From assembly GCA_934754855.1 (NCBI GenBank), contig CAKVJR010000085.1, positions 1 through 7,199 on the forward strand: a stretch of DNA of 7,199 bases, in the 5' to 3' direction. Every line of letters begins with the position of its first letter. Within the stretch, counting starts at the first letter, position 1. The notes under the pieces were generated by a model. That model ran no database searches, was not told the DNA's origin, and saw only the letters and a program-made list of their open reading frames with translations. A program made the position numbers and the translations under genes. This document shows, piece by piece, positions 1 to 6,805 of the stretch. This stretch comes from an uncultured Candidatus Melainabacteria bacterium (GTDB lineage Bacteria; Cyanobacteriota; Vampirovibrionia; Gastranaerophilales; Gastranaerophilaceae).

Positions 1-404
1 GAGATGATGTATTTGCGGCACTTTCGGCGGGGGCTGACGGTTATATTATGAAAGGTGCCGACGAGGTACAACTTAAAACTGCTATAACCTCTGTATCAGA
101 GGGCGTTGCGTGGCTTGACCCTGCTATTGCAAAATTGGTTCTTTCAAATATTCAAAAACAAAAATCTGAAGATGTCCGCCCGAATACTCCAAACCCCTTG
201 AAATATAAGGAATATGGACTTACAAAGCGTGAATATGAAGTTCTTTGCCTCATTGCAGAGGGTATGGATAATGATGAAATTGCCGAAAAACTCGTAATTA
301 CTATTTCAACGGCAAGAGCCCACGTTCACAATATTTTGGGCAAATTATACGTTGCCGACAAGCATAAGGCAACGGCTAAAGCATACCGAGAAGGTCTTGT
401 TTAA
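1..404 (+). CDS. NarL/FixJ-family response regulator, C-terminal part (5' end outside window)
   Basis: A DNA-binding response regulator whose beginning lies left of the window. The reading frame is open from base 3, so the ATG at 48 is an internal methionine: the residues before it (DDVFAALSAGADGYIMKGAD) are the end of a receiver domain. They include the conserved lysine (codon 51-53) that contacts the phosphoryl group in this fold. After a linker, a LuxR-type helix-turn-helix fills the C-terminus, from LTKREYEVLCLIAEG at about base 219 through DEIAEKL and the HVHNILGKL recognition region to the last codon. In this family, phosphorylation of an aspartate (not in view) by a histidine kinase controls promoter binding. 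No kinase gene is visible. The stop codon overlaps the next start (TAATG), so the regulator and the exported protein downstream are probably co-transcribed and translationally coupled. Targets cannot be predicted. Confidence 0.93.
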   Translation, partial: DDVFAALSAGADGYIMKGADEVQLKTAITSVSEGVAWLDPAIAKLVLSNIQKQKSEDVRPNTPNPLKYKEYGLTKREYEVLCLIAEGMDNDEIAEKLVITISTARAHVHNILGKLYVADKHKATAKAYREGLV

Positions 405-1609
405 TGAAAAAAATAAAAGTCTTTTTTATTCTTTTTATCGCACTGTGTGTGGCTTTTCCGTCGTACAGTTTTGCCTCTGATGAGCAGTCGGAAAATTCTT
501 CCGTGCAGAAAACAAAAAAGAAAAAGAAGAAAGAAAGACCTCACACTCAATTTGACAATACCGAACAAGGTGAGCCTGATGAGGATTTGCCCGATATTTT
601 GCAGCCGATGCCCGAAACAAAAGAGGTTAAAAAATTAAGAAAAAAAGTTGCAAATCAAGAAAAACGCAGAAAGTTCAGACACTCAATTTTTAAGTCAAAA
701 GAAGATTTGTATATCCCGACAAAAGGTGTTAAGAAATACCATTTTGCCCTGGTGGAACGTGACAACAAGGCTCCTAAGACTTGGGCAGAATACATTGCAA
801 TGTCAAAAGAAGTTAAGCGTGAGGAAAAAACCGTCCCCGCTCATTCTTACAAGAAAGACGAAAAGTTGAATAATGTTCCTGACCGTGGGGTTCGGGTTGT
901 TAAGTACAATTCTCCTCCGGGGGTGAAAAATTTAGACTTGCGGCTTCTTCTGACAAGGCGGGAACTTGTTACGCCGGCGATTTTGTCGCCCGATAAATCC
1001 CGTTTGATTTATTCTGTGATTTATTCGTTTCCGACGGCTGAGCAAGTTGCATCGGAAATGTTTTATATCAAAATTCCCAAAGGCACCTCTATCGAAAGTG
1101 CTTTGACTGATTTTCACACGATAGAAGCCGAACGTAAGCCTGTATTGGCGGTCGGAACGAAAGAACTTTTCCAATATGAAAGACGGACTCTTTCGTTGAT
1201 TGATTGGTCAGAGGACGGACAGAAAATTGCGGTTGCAGAAAAAGTCGGTGCTCAGACAAAAGGTCCTTGGGAAACGCACATTTGGACTTATGATTTTGAA
1301 AATGAGAAGGCGTATGAACTCACGGCTTTGCGTGAGGCTATCCGCTATCATTGGAAAAACGAACATAATCTCGATTTGATTGACTATATGTGGGATTTGT
1401 ACCCGATTGGTTGGGACAAATACAATAAAGACAGAATTATCGTTTATGCGTATGCTTATGGCGAAAATCACGTCGGGGCAAAGTTTTTGGGGGCTTGGAG
1501 CATAGATTACAAAAACCAACGCTCGGAATTAATGTCAGAAACTGCCGTCGGATTTGAAGTTTCGACAAATGGATATTGCCTGCAATCCACTATTGGCAGA
1601 GGTTTTTAA
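404..1609 (+). CDS. exported hypothetical protein with weak TolB/PD40-like repeats
   Basis: I do not recognise a named family. The 401-residue product opens with a clear Sec signal peptide: basic MKKIK, a hydrophobic core (about residues 6-18) and a likely signal peptidase I site after SFA (residue 24). The mature protein should be periplasmic or secreted. Residues 36-45 are almost all lysine, and about 73-93 are again highly basic and probably helical. The C-terminal half contains ILSPDKSRLIYSVI (193-206) and IDWSEDGQKIAVA (266-278), which resemble the S-P/W-S-x-DG-x-x-I-A strands of TolB/PD40 propeller blades. Only about two such units are visible, too few for a full propeller. The start at 404 has AAGG at 391-394, nine bases upstream, and overlaps the regulator's stop by one base. 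The 3' end runs 20 bases into the opposite-strand isomerase gene, and its last dozen residues (CLQSTIGRGF) look like a run-on tail. Function unknown. Confidence 0.85.
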   Translation: MKKIKVFFILFIALCVAFPSYSFASDEQSENSSVQKTKKKKKKERPHTQFDNTEQGEPDEDLPDILQPMPETKEVKKLRKKVANQEKRRKFRHSIFKSKEDLYIPTKGVKKYHFALVERDNKAPKTWAEYIAMSKEVKREEKTVPAHSYKKDEKLNNVPDRGVRVVKYNSPPGVKNLDLRLLLTRRELVTPAILSPDKSRLIYSVIYSFPTAEQVASEMFYIKIPKGTSIESALTDFHTIEAERKPVLAVGTKELFQYERRTLSLIDWSEDGQKIAVAEKVGAQTKGPWETHIWTYDFENEKAYELTALREAIRYHWKNEHNLDLIDYMWDLYPIGWDKYNKDRIIVYAYAYGENHVGAKFLGAWSIDYKNQRSELMSETAVGFEVSTNGYCLQSTIGRGF

Positions 1610-2363
1610 ATATCTCAACACTTTCGACAAGTTCTTTTTTGTCAAAAATCTCGAAAACAATATAGGGATTAAGATTTTCGGATTTGAGAGTGTCAACAAT
1701 GCCCAAGAAATTTACAGTGCCGTATTTTATGCCGTTGTGGTCGTCATTTGTTTTGAAATTGTTGTGTAAATGCATGTGCTGCAAGCGGTCGCCGTACGTT
1801 TTAATCCAATCTTGAGGAGAAATTGTCGAACAAAGATTTGCGTGTCCTGTATCCAAACATACCTTTAAAAACGGCGAATTGACTTCGTCAACAATGGTTT
1901 TGATATGTTCATAATCAAAATCTAAAACGTTCTCAAGCACGGCAACCACGCCGTTGTCCTCAAATTGCTTGATATATTCTTTCCAAAATTTTATCGAGGT
2001 TTGACAATTTTTTTCGATGGATACACGGTGGTGCATTCCTTTGTGTCCCGAGTGGAAATTGACGTGCTTCGCACCGACAGCCATTGCCGCTTCAAAAGAT
2101 TGTTGATATCTTTTGTTGACAACTTCTTTTAACGCTTTGTCGCTCACCCCCGGATTGAGTCCCGAAAACAATGCGTGCAAGGTCACAATGCCGTCAAAAT
2201 CAGAGATTCCGTCTTTCATCTCTGTGATAATCGAGTTGAAATCGTCGTCAATTTTTTCTAAATGAGGAAATCTGCTTATCTCAAGTCCCGTGCCGAGTTC
2301 GGTTGCCGTTTTTGCCGCTTCGGCAATGGTTTTCTCGACAGATGATGTTATCAGTAAGTTCAT
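1590..2363 (-). CDS. sugar phosphate isomerase/epimerase-like TIM-barrel protein
   Basis: A 257-residue protein of the xylose isomerase-like TIM-barrel superfamily (AP_endonuc_2 type), which includes sugar epimerases and isomerases, IolE/IolI-like enzymes and endonuclease IV relatives. Strand-end motifs appear in order: LEISRFP (28-33), TLHALFSGLNPG with H63, HVNFHSGHKG with H104, VLENV with E144, VCLDTGHANL with D171 and H174, MHLHNN with H198/H200, and VFEIF with E238. E144, D171/H174, the late histidines and E238 fit the divalent-metal site of the family. The length is normal and both ends look complete. Substrate cannot be read from sequence; a DNA-repair role is less likely because the protein is shorter than endonuclease IV and lacks its full set of ligand motifs. 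It is the last gene of the minus-strand cluster. Its ATG overlaps the preceding stop (ATGA), with GAGG/GAG purines upstream, which suggests translational coupling. Confidence 0.85.
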   Translation of the reverse strand: MNLLITSSVEKTIAEAAKTATELGTGLEISRFPHLEKIDDDFNSIITEMKDGISDFDGIVTLHALFSGLNPGVSDKALKEVVNKRYQQSFEAAMAVGAKHVNFHSGHKGMHHRVSIEKNCQTSIKFWKEYIKQFEDNGVVAVLENVLDFDYEHIKTIVDEVNSPFLKVCLDTGHANLCSTISPQDWIKTYGDRLQHMHLHNNFKTNDDHNGIKYGTVNFLGIVDTLKSENLNPYIVFEIFDKKELVESVEIFKNLCQ

Positions 2364-3643
2364 AATATGCTCTCGTCCTCATTTTTATACAAATTTTTTC
2401 TGAATTTTTCCGCAACCGTTTGGATAATGTTTTCAACCTTTTCGCTCGTAAATTCTTCTTGAGAAAAAGATAATTCTTCTTTATTCACTTTGAATTTGAA
2501 AGTTTCTGAAATCTCAACCCCGATTTGTCTGTCGTTGTTGTATTTCAGTACAATTTCAGATTTGTTGTTTTCTTTTTTTATAATAAATCTGCATTCGTTA
2601 CTGTTGAAAACCTGCAAAATATCGGTATTAAAGAGTTTTGGTTCATAAATCGCCTGCATTTTGAAAAATGCGGGAGAGATGAGTTTTTCCATTCGTTTTG
2701 CAAAATCCCGTTGAAGATATTTCACATTTGCAAGTCCGTTTTTCTGTCTGTCATTCAGTCTGTCAACATTTTCAGGCTTGTTTGGAAGGTTTTTCGGTGC
2801 GGTTTCAACAATGTTGATAGCGTTGACGCTTGTTAAAGATTGAATGAGTTTTTTATTCAAACTTTTTTCTGCAACTTTGAAGTTTTCAATTCCAGAAATG
2901 CTCATCGCAGCAGCAGAAACAGACGTTTCAAACGGCAAAACATTGTTCAATCTTTGGAAAAACTTTTTTGCTCCTTTTTCGTCTGTTTTGTATAAAAGCA
3001 GATAAAATTTTTCATCGGGTGCATGTCCGCAAACATCAGTCTTTCTGAGCGTTTTAGCCAATGTTTCCTCGATAGTTTTATTCGCATTCGGAGATTTGCA
3101 GCGAATGTCTGCCGACAAAATCATAAAAATCGTATTATCATATCGTGTCAGGCATTTTTTGTATTCACGCTCGAAAATCATTTGCGTATATGTCTTTTCA
3201 AAATAGCCGTTTTTGTCCGTAACTTCGATTAATGTGAGCAAAGAAGATTTTTTATGCGACATATCGGCAAGCAATTTTTTCTTTAAACACCACATTATTC
3301 GCATATTTAAGACGGTTTCGTCCGCATTTTCCTCAATAAAATCGTCAATGCCAAAATCAAATGCACGGCACAAAAAATCACTTCCTCTATTATCCGATAC
3401 CAAAAGAATTGACGCTCTTTTGAGGTTAGAAAAATTTTTGACCGTTTTTATGAAATTTAATTGTTCAATTTCATCGGTATGAATTAAAACCAAATCAGCA
3501 GGGTGGTTATTGGCTTTTTGCCCTGCCTTTTTATAATCCATAACTCCGACGGAATCGCTCGAGCGGAGCAACAAAATTTTCGACGCCAAATTCGCCGCAA
3601 AATTCTTGTTATCAGATATAATTATGACATTATTTTCTTTCAA
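2360..3643 (-). CDS. degenerate receiver plus GGDEF-like protein with unknown C-terminal domain, TTG start
   Basis: A 427-residue protein that looks like a signalling protein whose catalytic residues have been lost. Residues about 5-118 follow the receiver fold (VIIISDN; ADLVLIHTDE; ILLVSDN; FGIDDFIEE). The phosphoacceptor aspartate position is histidine (H55), and the conserved lysine near residue 105 is acidic. Residues about 147-240 resemble a GGDEF domain: FEKTYTQMIFEREYKKC, then DEKFYLLLYKTDEKGAKKFFQRL. The GGDEF signature itself is replaced by PDEKF (209-213), so diguanylate cyclase activity is not expected. Residues about 300-427 are a lysine-rich, soluble domain that I cannot assign. 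No membrane segment is visible. The start is TTG at 3643, supported by GGAG (CTCC at 3651-3654) seven bases upstream and by the receiver's first strand beginning right after it. It lies 12 bases after mgtE and overlaps the isomerase by 4 bases. It may act as a scaffold or allosteric adaptor; that is inference. Confidence 0.82.
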   Translation of the reverse strand: MKENNVIIISDNKNFAANLASKILLLRSSDSVGVMDYKKAGQKANNHPADLVLIHTDEIEQLNFIKTVKNFSNLKRASILLVSDNRGSDFLCRAFDFGIDDFIEENADETVLNMRIMWCLKKKLLADMSHKKSSLLTLIEVTDKNGYFEKTYTQMIFEREYKKCLTRYDNTIFMILSADIRCKSPNANKTIEETLAKTLRKTDVCGHAPDEKFYLLLYKTDEKGAKKFFQRLNNVLPFETSVSAAAMSISGIENFKVAEKSLNKKLIQSLTSVNAINIVETAPKNLPNKPENVDRLNDRQKNGLANVKYLQRDFAKRMEKLISPAFFKMQAIYEPKLFNTDILQVFNSNECRFIIKKENNKSEIVLKYNNDRQIGVEISETFKFKVNKEELSFSQEEFTSEKVENIIQTVAEKFRKNLYKNEDESIL

Positions 3644-3650
3644 AATTTAT

Positions 3651-3654
3651 CTCC
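3651..3654 (-). promoter_or_regulatory. Shine-Dalgarno GGAG that fixes a TTG start
   Basis: On the minus strand GGAG sits seven bases before TTG-AAA-GAA at 3643-3635, immediately after the mgtE stop codon (TAG at 3658-3656). No ATG is present nearby that would keep the first receiver strand, so the TTG start is the best reading. Confidence 0.65.
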
Positions 3655-3655
3655 G

Positions 3656-5026
3656 CTACATAATTTTTAAAAGATATATTGTTACTAACGAATAATAGAT
3701 TGCAATACCCAAAACGTCGATGACAGTTGCAATTACAGGTCCTGATGCAATCGCAGGATCGACTTTCATCTTTTTAAGAATAAACGGCGTAATTGCCCCT
3801 AACAACGTTGCTACGGTCATATTTATCATCATTGAAATACCGACAACGATACCTAAATCGATGTTGTGTTTCCATTGCCAAGTGTATGCTGCAACCAAAA
3901 CTCCGAACATAGCCCCGATTAAGATACCAACTCGAACTTCTCTGAAAATTTGGTGGATTGCAGAACTCATATTGAGTTGTCCCGTTGACAACCCACGGAC
4001 GATAATCGTAATTGACTGAGTACCGATGTTTCCTCCCAAACCTGCCAACAACGGCATAAATATTGCAATTATCGGAAGTGCATTCAAAGTCGCTTCAAAT
4101 CTGTTCACAACGCTCGAGGCGATAAATTCCCCAATCAATGTGATGAACAACCACGGAAATCTTGCACGAACAGCCTTAACCGTCGAACCGAAAACAAATT
4201 CGTCCTCGTCAATCAAATCGGTCGCAATACCTGATGTCTGCAAGATTTCGTCCGTCGTTTCTTCTTCAACAATATCTTGGGCGTCGTCCCACGTAATCAT
4301 ACCTTTGAGTCGGTTGTATAAATCAACAACAGGCAGTGCCGAATATTGATACTTCATAAAAATGTCCGCAACCGCATCTTGAGGGTCATCGACGTGAAGT
4401 TTGACGATATCCTTCGTCATTATCTCCTCAACCTTTGCCTTGTAAGGTTTAGTGAGCAAAGTTCTTAAACTCAATACCCCCAAAAGGTGTTTTTGATTAT
4501 CCGTTACATATATGTAATAAAGTTCAAATTCATCTTGTTCCGCTTTTGATTTGATGAAAAGCAAAACATCTTCGACACGCATATCTTTATTTACGGTCAA
4601 AACGTGCGGTGTCATGATACCGCCGGCTGAATCCTCTTTATATGCGAGAAGTTCTCGGATTTCGGTCGAGAAATTTTCAGGTAATTTTTCGAGATATGAT
4701 TCTGTTTCGTCATCTTCCATTTCGGCAAAAACGTCGGCGACTTCATCGTGAGGCATTTTTACGATAAGTCTTGCGGCGTGTTCTTCACCGATATTAGAAA
4801 GAAGTTCAACCTGAATTTGCGGCGGTAAAAATTCCAAAATCTCTGCCGCTTTATCTTCCTCAATGGCTTTGAATGCTCTAATTCTCTCATCGGGCTTTAA
4901 TTCTTGTAAAATTTCAGCCAAATCGGCACAGTGATAACTGTCAAGAATCTCTCTGAGAGCCTTGTCATCATCTTCGTTATCAAAGGTTTCCCTTATTCTG
5001 TCCGTTATATTTTCAAGATTAAGCAT
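3656..5026 (-). CDS. mgtE: magnesium transporter MgtE
   Basis: A Mg2+-selective channel of the MgtE family, acting as an inner-membrane dimer that takes up Mg2+ and closes when cytoplasmic Mg2+ is high. At 456 residues it has the usual length and complete architecture. The acidic helical N domain spans about 15-130 (including LAEILQEL, AAEILEFLPP and EMEDDETESYLEKLP), the first CBS domain starts at GGIMTP (about 135-198), and the second starts at EIMTKD (about 200-258). A connecting helix and five membrane segments follow (roughly 291-310, 316-340, 366-385, 390-412, 425-455). The family signature GLGGNIGTQ is at 329-337. D437, in VIDVLG near the C-terminus, corresponds by position to the pore aspartate D432 of the Thermus thermophilus channel. 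The ATG at 5026 follows GAGG with a long spacer of about 13 bases, and a candidate promoter lies just upstream. It sits between aroQ and a receiver-like gene on the same strand, and nothing suggests loss of function. Confidence 0.97.
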   Translation of the reverse strand: MLNLENITDRIRETFDNEDDDKALREILDSYHCADLAEILQELKPDERIRAFKAIEEDKAAEILEFLPPQIQVELLSNIGEEHAARLIVKMPHDEVADVFAEMEDDETESYLEKLPENFSTEIRELLAYKEDSAGGIMTPHVLTVNKDMRVEDVLLFIKSKAEQDEFELYYIYVTDNQKHLLGVLSLRTLLTKPYKAKVEEIMTKDIVKLHVDDPQDAVADIFMKYQYSALPVVDLYNRLKGMITWDDAQDIVEEETTDEILQTSGIATDLIDEDEFVFGSTVKAVRARFPWLFITLIGEFIASSVVNRFEATLNALPIIAIFMPLLAGLGGNIGTQSITIIVRGLSTGQLNMSSAIHQIFREVRVGILIGAMFGVLVAAYTWQWKHNIDLGIVVGISMMINMTVATLLGAITPFILKKMKVDPAIASGPVIATVIDVLGIAIYYSLVTIYLLKIM

Positions 5027-5047
5027 AATCTATACCATTCCTCAAAG

Positions 5048-5076
5048 ATTATAGCCTGAATTTTTTTATTTGTATA
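5048..5076 (-). promoter_or_regulatory. candidate internal promoter for mgtE and downstream genes
   Basis: Read on the minus strand, the aroQ-mgtE gap contains TATACA (5076-5071), a 17-base spacer rich in A, and a perfect TATAAT (5053-5048). Transcription would start near 5041 and give a leader of about 15 bases. That is too short for an M-box-type Mg2+ riboswitch, and the 58-base gap leaves no room for one. The -35 matches the consensus at four of six positions. Confidence 0.45.
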
Positions 5077-5084
5077 GGTTGAAA

Positions 5085-5522
5085 TTACTTATTGCAACAA
5101 TGATTTGCGATTGCGTCTAATGCCATTATGTAACCGAATTTGCCAAATCCAGTAATTTGACCTACGCAAACTGGTGCCGTAAATGAGTGGTGTCTGAATT
5201 CCTCTCGTGTGTGAATGTTTGAAAGATGAATTTCAACGGCAGGCAACTCTACCGCCAAAATAGCATCTCGCAACGCTACGCTCGTATGAGTATATGCTGC
5301 GGGATTTATGATAATTCCGTCGTAAATACCTTTCGCTTTTTGAATTGCTGTGACAATTTCGCCCTCAATGTTTGATTGGTAAAAATCAACCTCGACACCT
5401 TTTTTCTTTGCGTGTGCTTCAATTTCTTTTTCAATGTCTGCAAGCGTTGTGGTGCCGTACTTTTCGGGTTCTCTCGTTCCCAACATATTCAAATTCGGTC
5501 CGTTTATAACTAAAAATTTCAT
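5085..5522 (-). CDS. aroQ: 3-dehydroquinate dehydratase, type II
   Basis: A type II 3-dehydroquinase, which converts 3-dehydroquinate to 3-dehydroshikimate in the shikimate pathway. It is a small cytoplasmic flavodoxin-like enzyme that forms dodecamers in characterised members. The 145-residue length is typical. It shows the family landmarks: INGPNLNMLGTREP at 6-19 with R17, the catalytic tyrosine Y22 in the flexible lid (EKYG), QSNIEGE at 49-55, NPAAYTHTSVALRDA at 73-87 (N73, H79, R85), the catalytic histidine H99 in VEIHLSNIHTREEFRHHS, and R110. The end GKFGYIMALDAI is also typical. The ATG at 5522 uses the last base of the dxr stop codon (TAATG) and is preceded by GGAG (CTCC at 5529-5532) six bases upstream, so it is probably translated from the dxr message. 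It supplies aromatic amino acids and, through chorismate, other aromatic compounds. Confidence 0.98.
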   Translation of the reverse strand: MKFLVINGPNLNMLGTREPEKYGTTTLADIEKEIEAHAKKKGVEVDFYQSNIEGEIVTAIQKAKGIYDGIIINPAAYTHTSVALRDAILAVELPAVEIHLSNIHTREEFRHHSFTAPVCVGQITGFGKFGYIMALDAIANHCCNK

Positions 5523-6688
5523 TATTTGCTCCGTTTGGAATATTTGTTTTCAATTAATCGTCTGGTTTCTTCTCTGACCATTTTATCAATTTCAAAAATT
5601 TCATCAATGTCAGGATTTGCAACCGATTTGTGGTGTTGAACCATATCAGCTACAATGTCTGAAATTTCACCTAACGAAATTTTGCCGTCTAAAAATGCAT
5701 AAACGGCTTCTTCATCTGCCGCATTCAAACAAACAGTATATGAACCGCCCTTTTTGCCGCATTCGATTGCAAGTTTCAAAAGCGGAAATTTATTGAAATC
5801 AGGTTCTTCAAATGTCATCGTGCCGACTTTTGCAAAGTCAAACGAATCTGTCTTGATACCCTCAATTCTGTCAGGATAACAAATTGCATATTGAATCGGA
5901 ATGTGCATGCTCGGCAAGCCTAATTGTGCAATAACGCTGCCGTCTTTGTATTCAACTGCACTGTGGACAACGCTTTGCGGGTGAATAACCGTTTTAATGT
6001 TATCATAATCAACATTAAACAAATGGTGAGCCTCAATAACTTCCAAGCCTTTATTCATAAGGGTTGCTGAGTCGATTGTGATTTTCTTACCCATATTCCA
6101 TCTGGGGTGAGCCAAAGCCTGCTCTTGAGTAGCCTTTCTCATTTCCGCAACATGCTTATGCAAAAACGGTCCGCCCGATGCGGTGATTATCAATCTTCTC
6201 AAACCTGCTTTATTGTTCAAGCATTGGTGAATTGCGCTGTGTTCGCTGTCAACGGGAAGTATATTAACACCGTTCATAGCCGCTGCTTTCATAACGATAT
6301 CGCCTGCCATAACAAGAGTTTCTTTATTCGCAAGCGCTATATCAATATGATTTTTTATCGCGGTCAATGTCGGTCTGAGACCGATTTTTCCCGAAACGGC
6401 AACCAAAATAATATCGTTGGATTTATCGGAACAAAGTTCGACCAAACCTTCATCGCCGTATACGATTTCCAAATCCTTATATTTTTTCTCCAAAATGCAA
6501 GCGCACTCTTGCGAGCCGACGCAAACCTTTTTCGGATGAAACTTTTCAATTTGTTCCGACAAAAGCGGAATGTTGTGTCCTGCGGACAACGCAACTACTT
6601 CAAATTTTCCGCCTAACTTTTCCAAAACCTGTAAAGCCTGCGTACCGATTGAACCTGTTGAACCTAAAATTGTAATCTTCTTAGCCAT
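5522..6688 (-). CDS. dxr: 1-deoxy-D-xylulose 5-phosphate reductoisomerase
   Basis: The committed enzyme of the MEP isoprenoid pathway: it rearranges and reduces 1-deoxy-D-xylulose 5-phosphate to 2-C-methyl-D-erythritol 4-phosphate with NADPH and a divalent metal. From the chosen start it is 388 residues, a normal length. Motifs in order: ITILGSTGSIG (5-15, dinucleotide binding), LANKETLVMAG (119-129), VDSEHSAIHQCL with metal ligands D147 and E149, ASGGPF (170-175), AHPRWNMGKKITIDSATLMN (193-212), KGLEVIEAHHLF with E216, and HPQSVVHSAVEYKDGS (236-251). The C-terminal helical domain is complete. An upstream in-frame ATG at 6718 would add ten residues (MYKFDIIMDI). I chose 6688 because family members begin just before the first strand and because a candidate promoter lies inside that extension. 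It is the first gene of the minus-strand cluster and overlaps aroQ by one base. The usual neighbours in many genomes (cdsA, rseP) are not adjacent on its downstream side. Confidence 0.97.
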   Translation of the reverse strand: MAKKITILGSTGSIGTQALQVLEKLGGKFEVVALSAGHNIPLLSEQIEKFHPKKVCVGSQECACILEKKYKDLEIVYGDEGLVELCSDKSNDIILVAVSGKIGLRPTLTAIKNHIDIALANKETLVMAGDIVMKAAAMNGVNILPVDSEHSAIHQCLNNKAGLRRLIITASGGPFLHKHVAEMRKATQEQALAHPRWNMGKKITIDSATLMNKGLEVIEAHHLFNVDYDNIKTVIHPQSVVHSAVEYKDGSVIAQLGLPSMHIPIQYAICYPDRIEGIKTDSFDFAKVGTMTFEEPDFNKFPLLKLAIECGKKGGSYTVCLNAADEEAVYAFLDGKISLGEISDIVADMVQHHKSVANPDIDEIFEIDKMVREETRRLIENKYSKRSK

Positions 6689-6695
6689 AATATCC

Positions 6696-6725
6696 ATTAT
6701 AATATCAAACTTATACATAATGCAA
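6696..6725 (-). promoter_or_regulatory. candidate promoter of the dxr cluster
   Basis: Read on the minus strand: TTGCAT (6725-6720), an 18-base spacer, and a perfect TATAAT (6701-6696). Upstream of it is an A/T-tract block that could act as an UP element. The predicted transcription start falls at about 6690, almost on the dxr ATG at 6688. The message would therefore be leaderless or nearly so. The -35 is a weak match (three of six), so the call depends mainly on the -10. Confidence 0.45.
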
Positions 6726-6785
6726 AAAAAATTTTTTATTTAAGAATTGTAAAAATGACACTTAAAAACTAACGAAAAAATTTTT
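6724..6785. other. two A-tract/T-tract palindromes in the divergent intergenic region
   Basis: A8T6 at 6724-6737 and A6T5 at 6775-6785, separated by AT-rich sequence with no open reading frame of note. Such tracts are intrinsically stiff or bent, and could serve as UP elements or nucleoid-protein sites for the two divergent promoters. No regulator is identified. Confidence 0.5.
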
Positions 6786-6805
6786 GGTCATGTTTTGATA
6801 TGACC
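6786..6805. repeat. inverted repeat GGTCAT-N8-ATGACC, possible operator
   Basis: A perfect six-base dyad with an eight-base spacer. It overlaps the candidate rightward -35 (TTGATA, 6795-6800). Its symmetry and position fit a repressor operator better than a terminator, because the arm is short and no T-run follows on the + strand. The arms have mixed base composition in a very AT-rich stretch. Confidence 0.45.

Noticed and set aside
48..404. A complete 118-residue LuxR-type protein starting at ATG 48
   Set aside because: The frame is open back to base 3 and the upstream residues match the end of a receiver domain, so this is a cut response regulator.
447..869. Programmed frameshift product in the A-rich part of the exported protein gene (alternate frames at 447-638 and 648-869)
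   Set aside because: The main frame stays open and coherent throughout; the alternate frames are lysine-rich shadows.
1579..1607. Short hairpin (CTGC at 1580-1583 with GCAG at 1596-1599) followed by TTTTT, as a terminator for the + strand pair
   Set aside because: Only four paired bases with a 12-base loop, and several bases separate the stem from the T-run; too weak to call.
3720..4349. Two roughly 100-codon + strand frames opposite mgtE
   Set aside because: Antisense shadows of conserved membrane segments; no ribosome site or family signal.
5027..5084. Mg2+ riboswitch (M-box) upstream of mgtE
   Set aside because: The gap is only 58 bases and shows no conserved stem structure; an M-box needs considerably more sequence.
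6107..6616. 169-codon + strand open frame opposite dxr
   Set aside because: It lies wholly antisense to well-conserved dxr sequence; its translation is cysteine-, phenylalanine- and arginine-rich with no recognisable motif.
6688..6718. N-terminal extension of Dxr (MYKFDIIMDI)
   Set aside because: It precedes the first strand of the family fold, lacks a ribosome site, and contains the best promoter -10.
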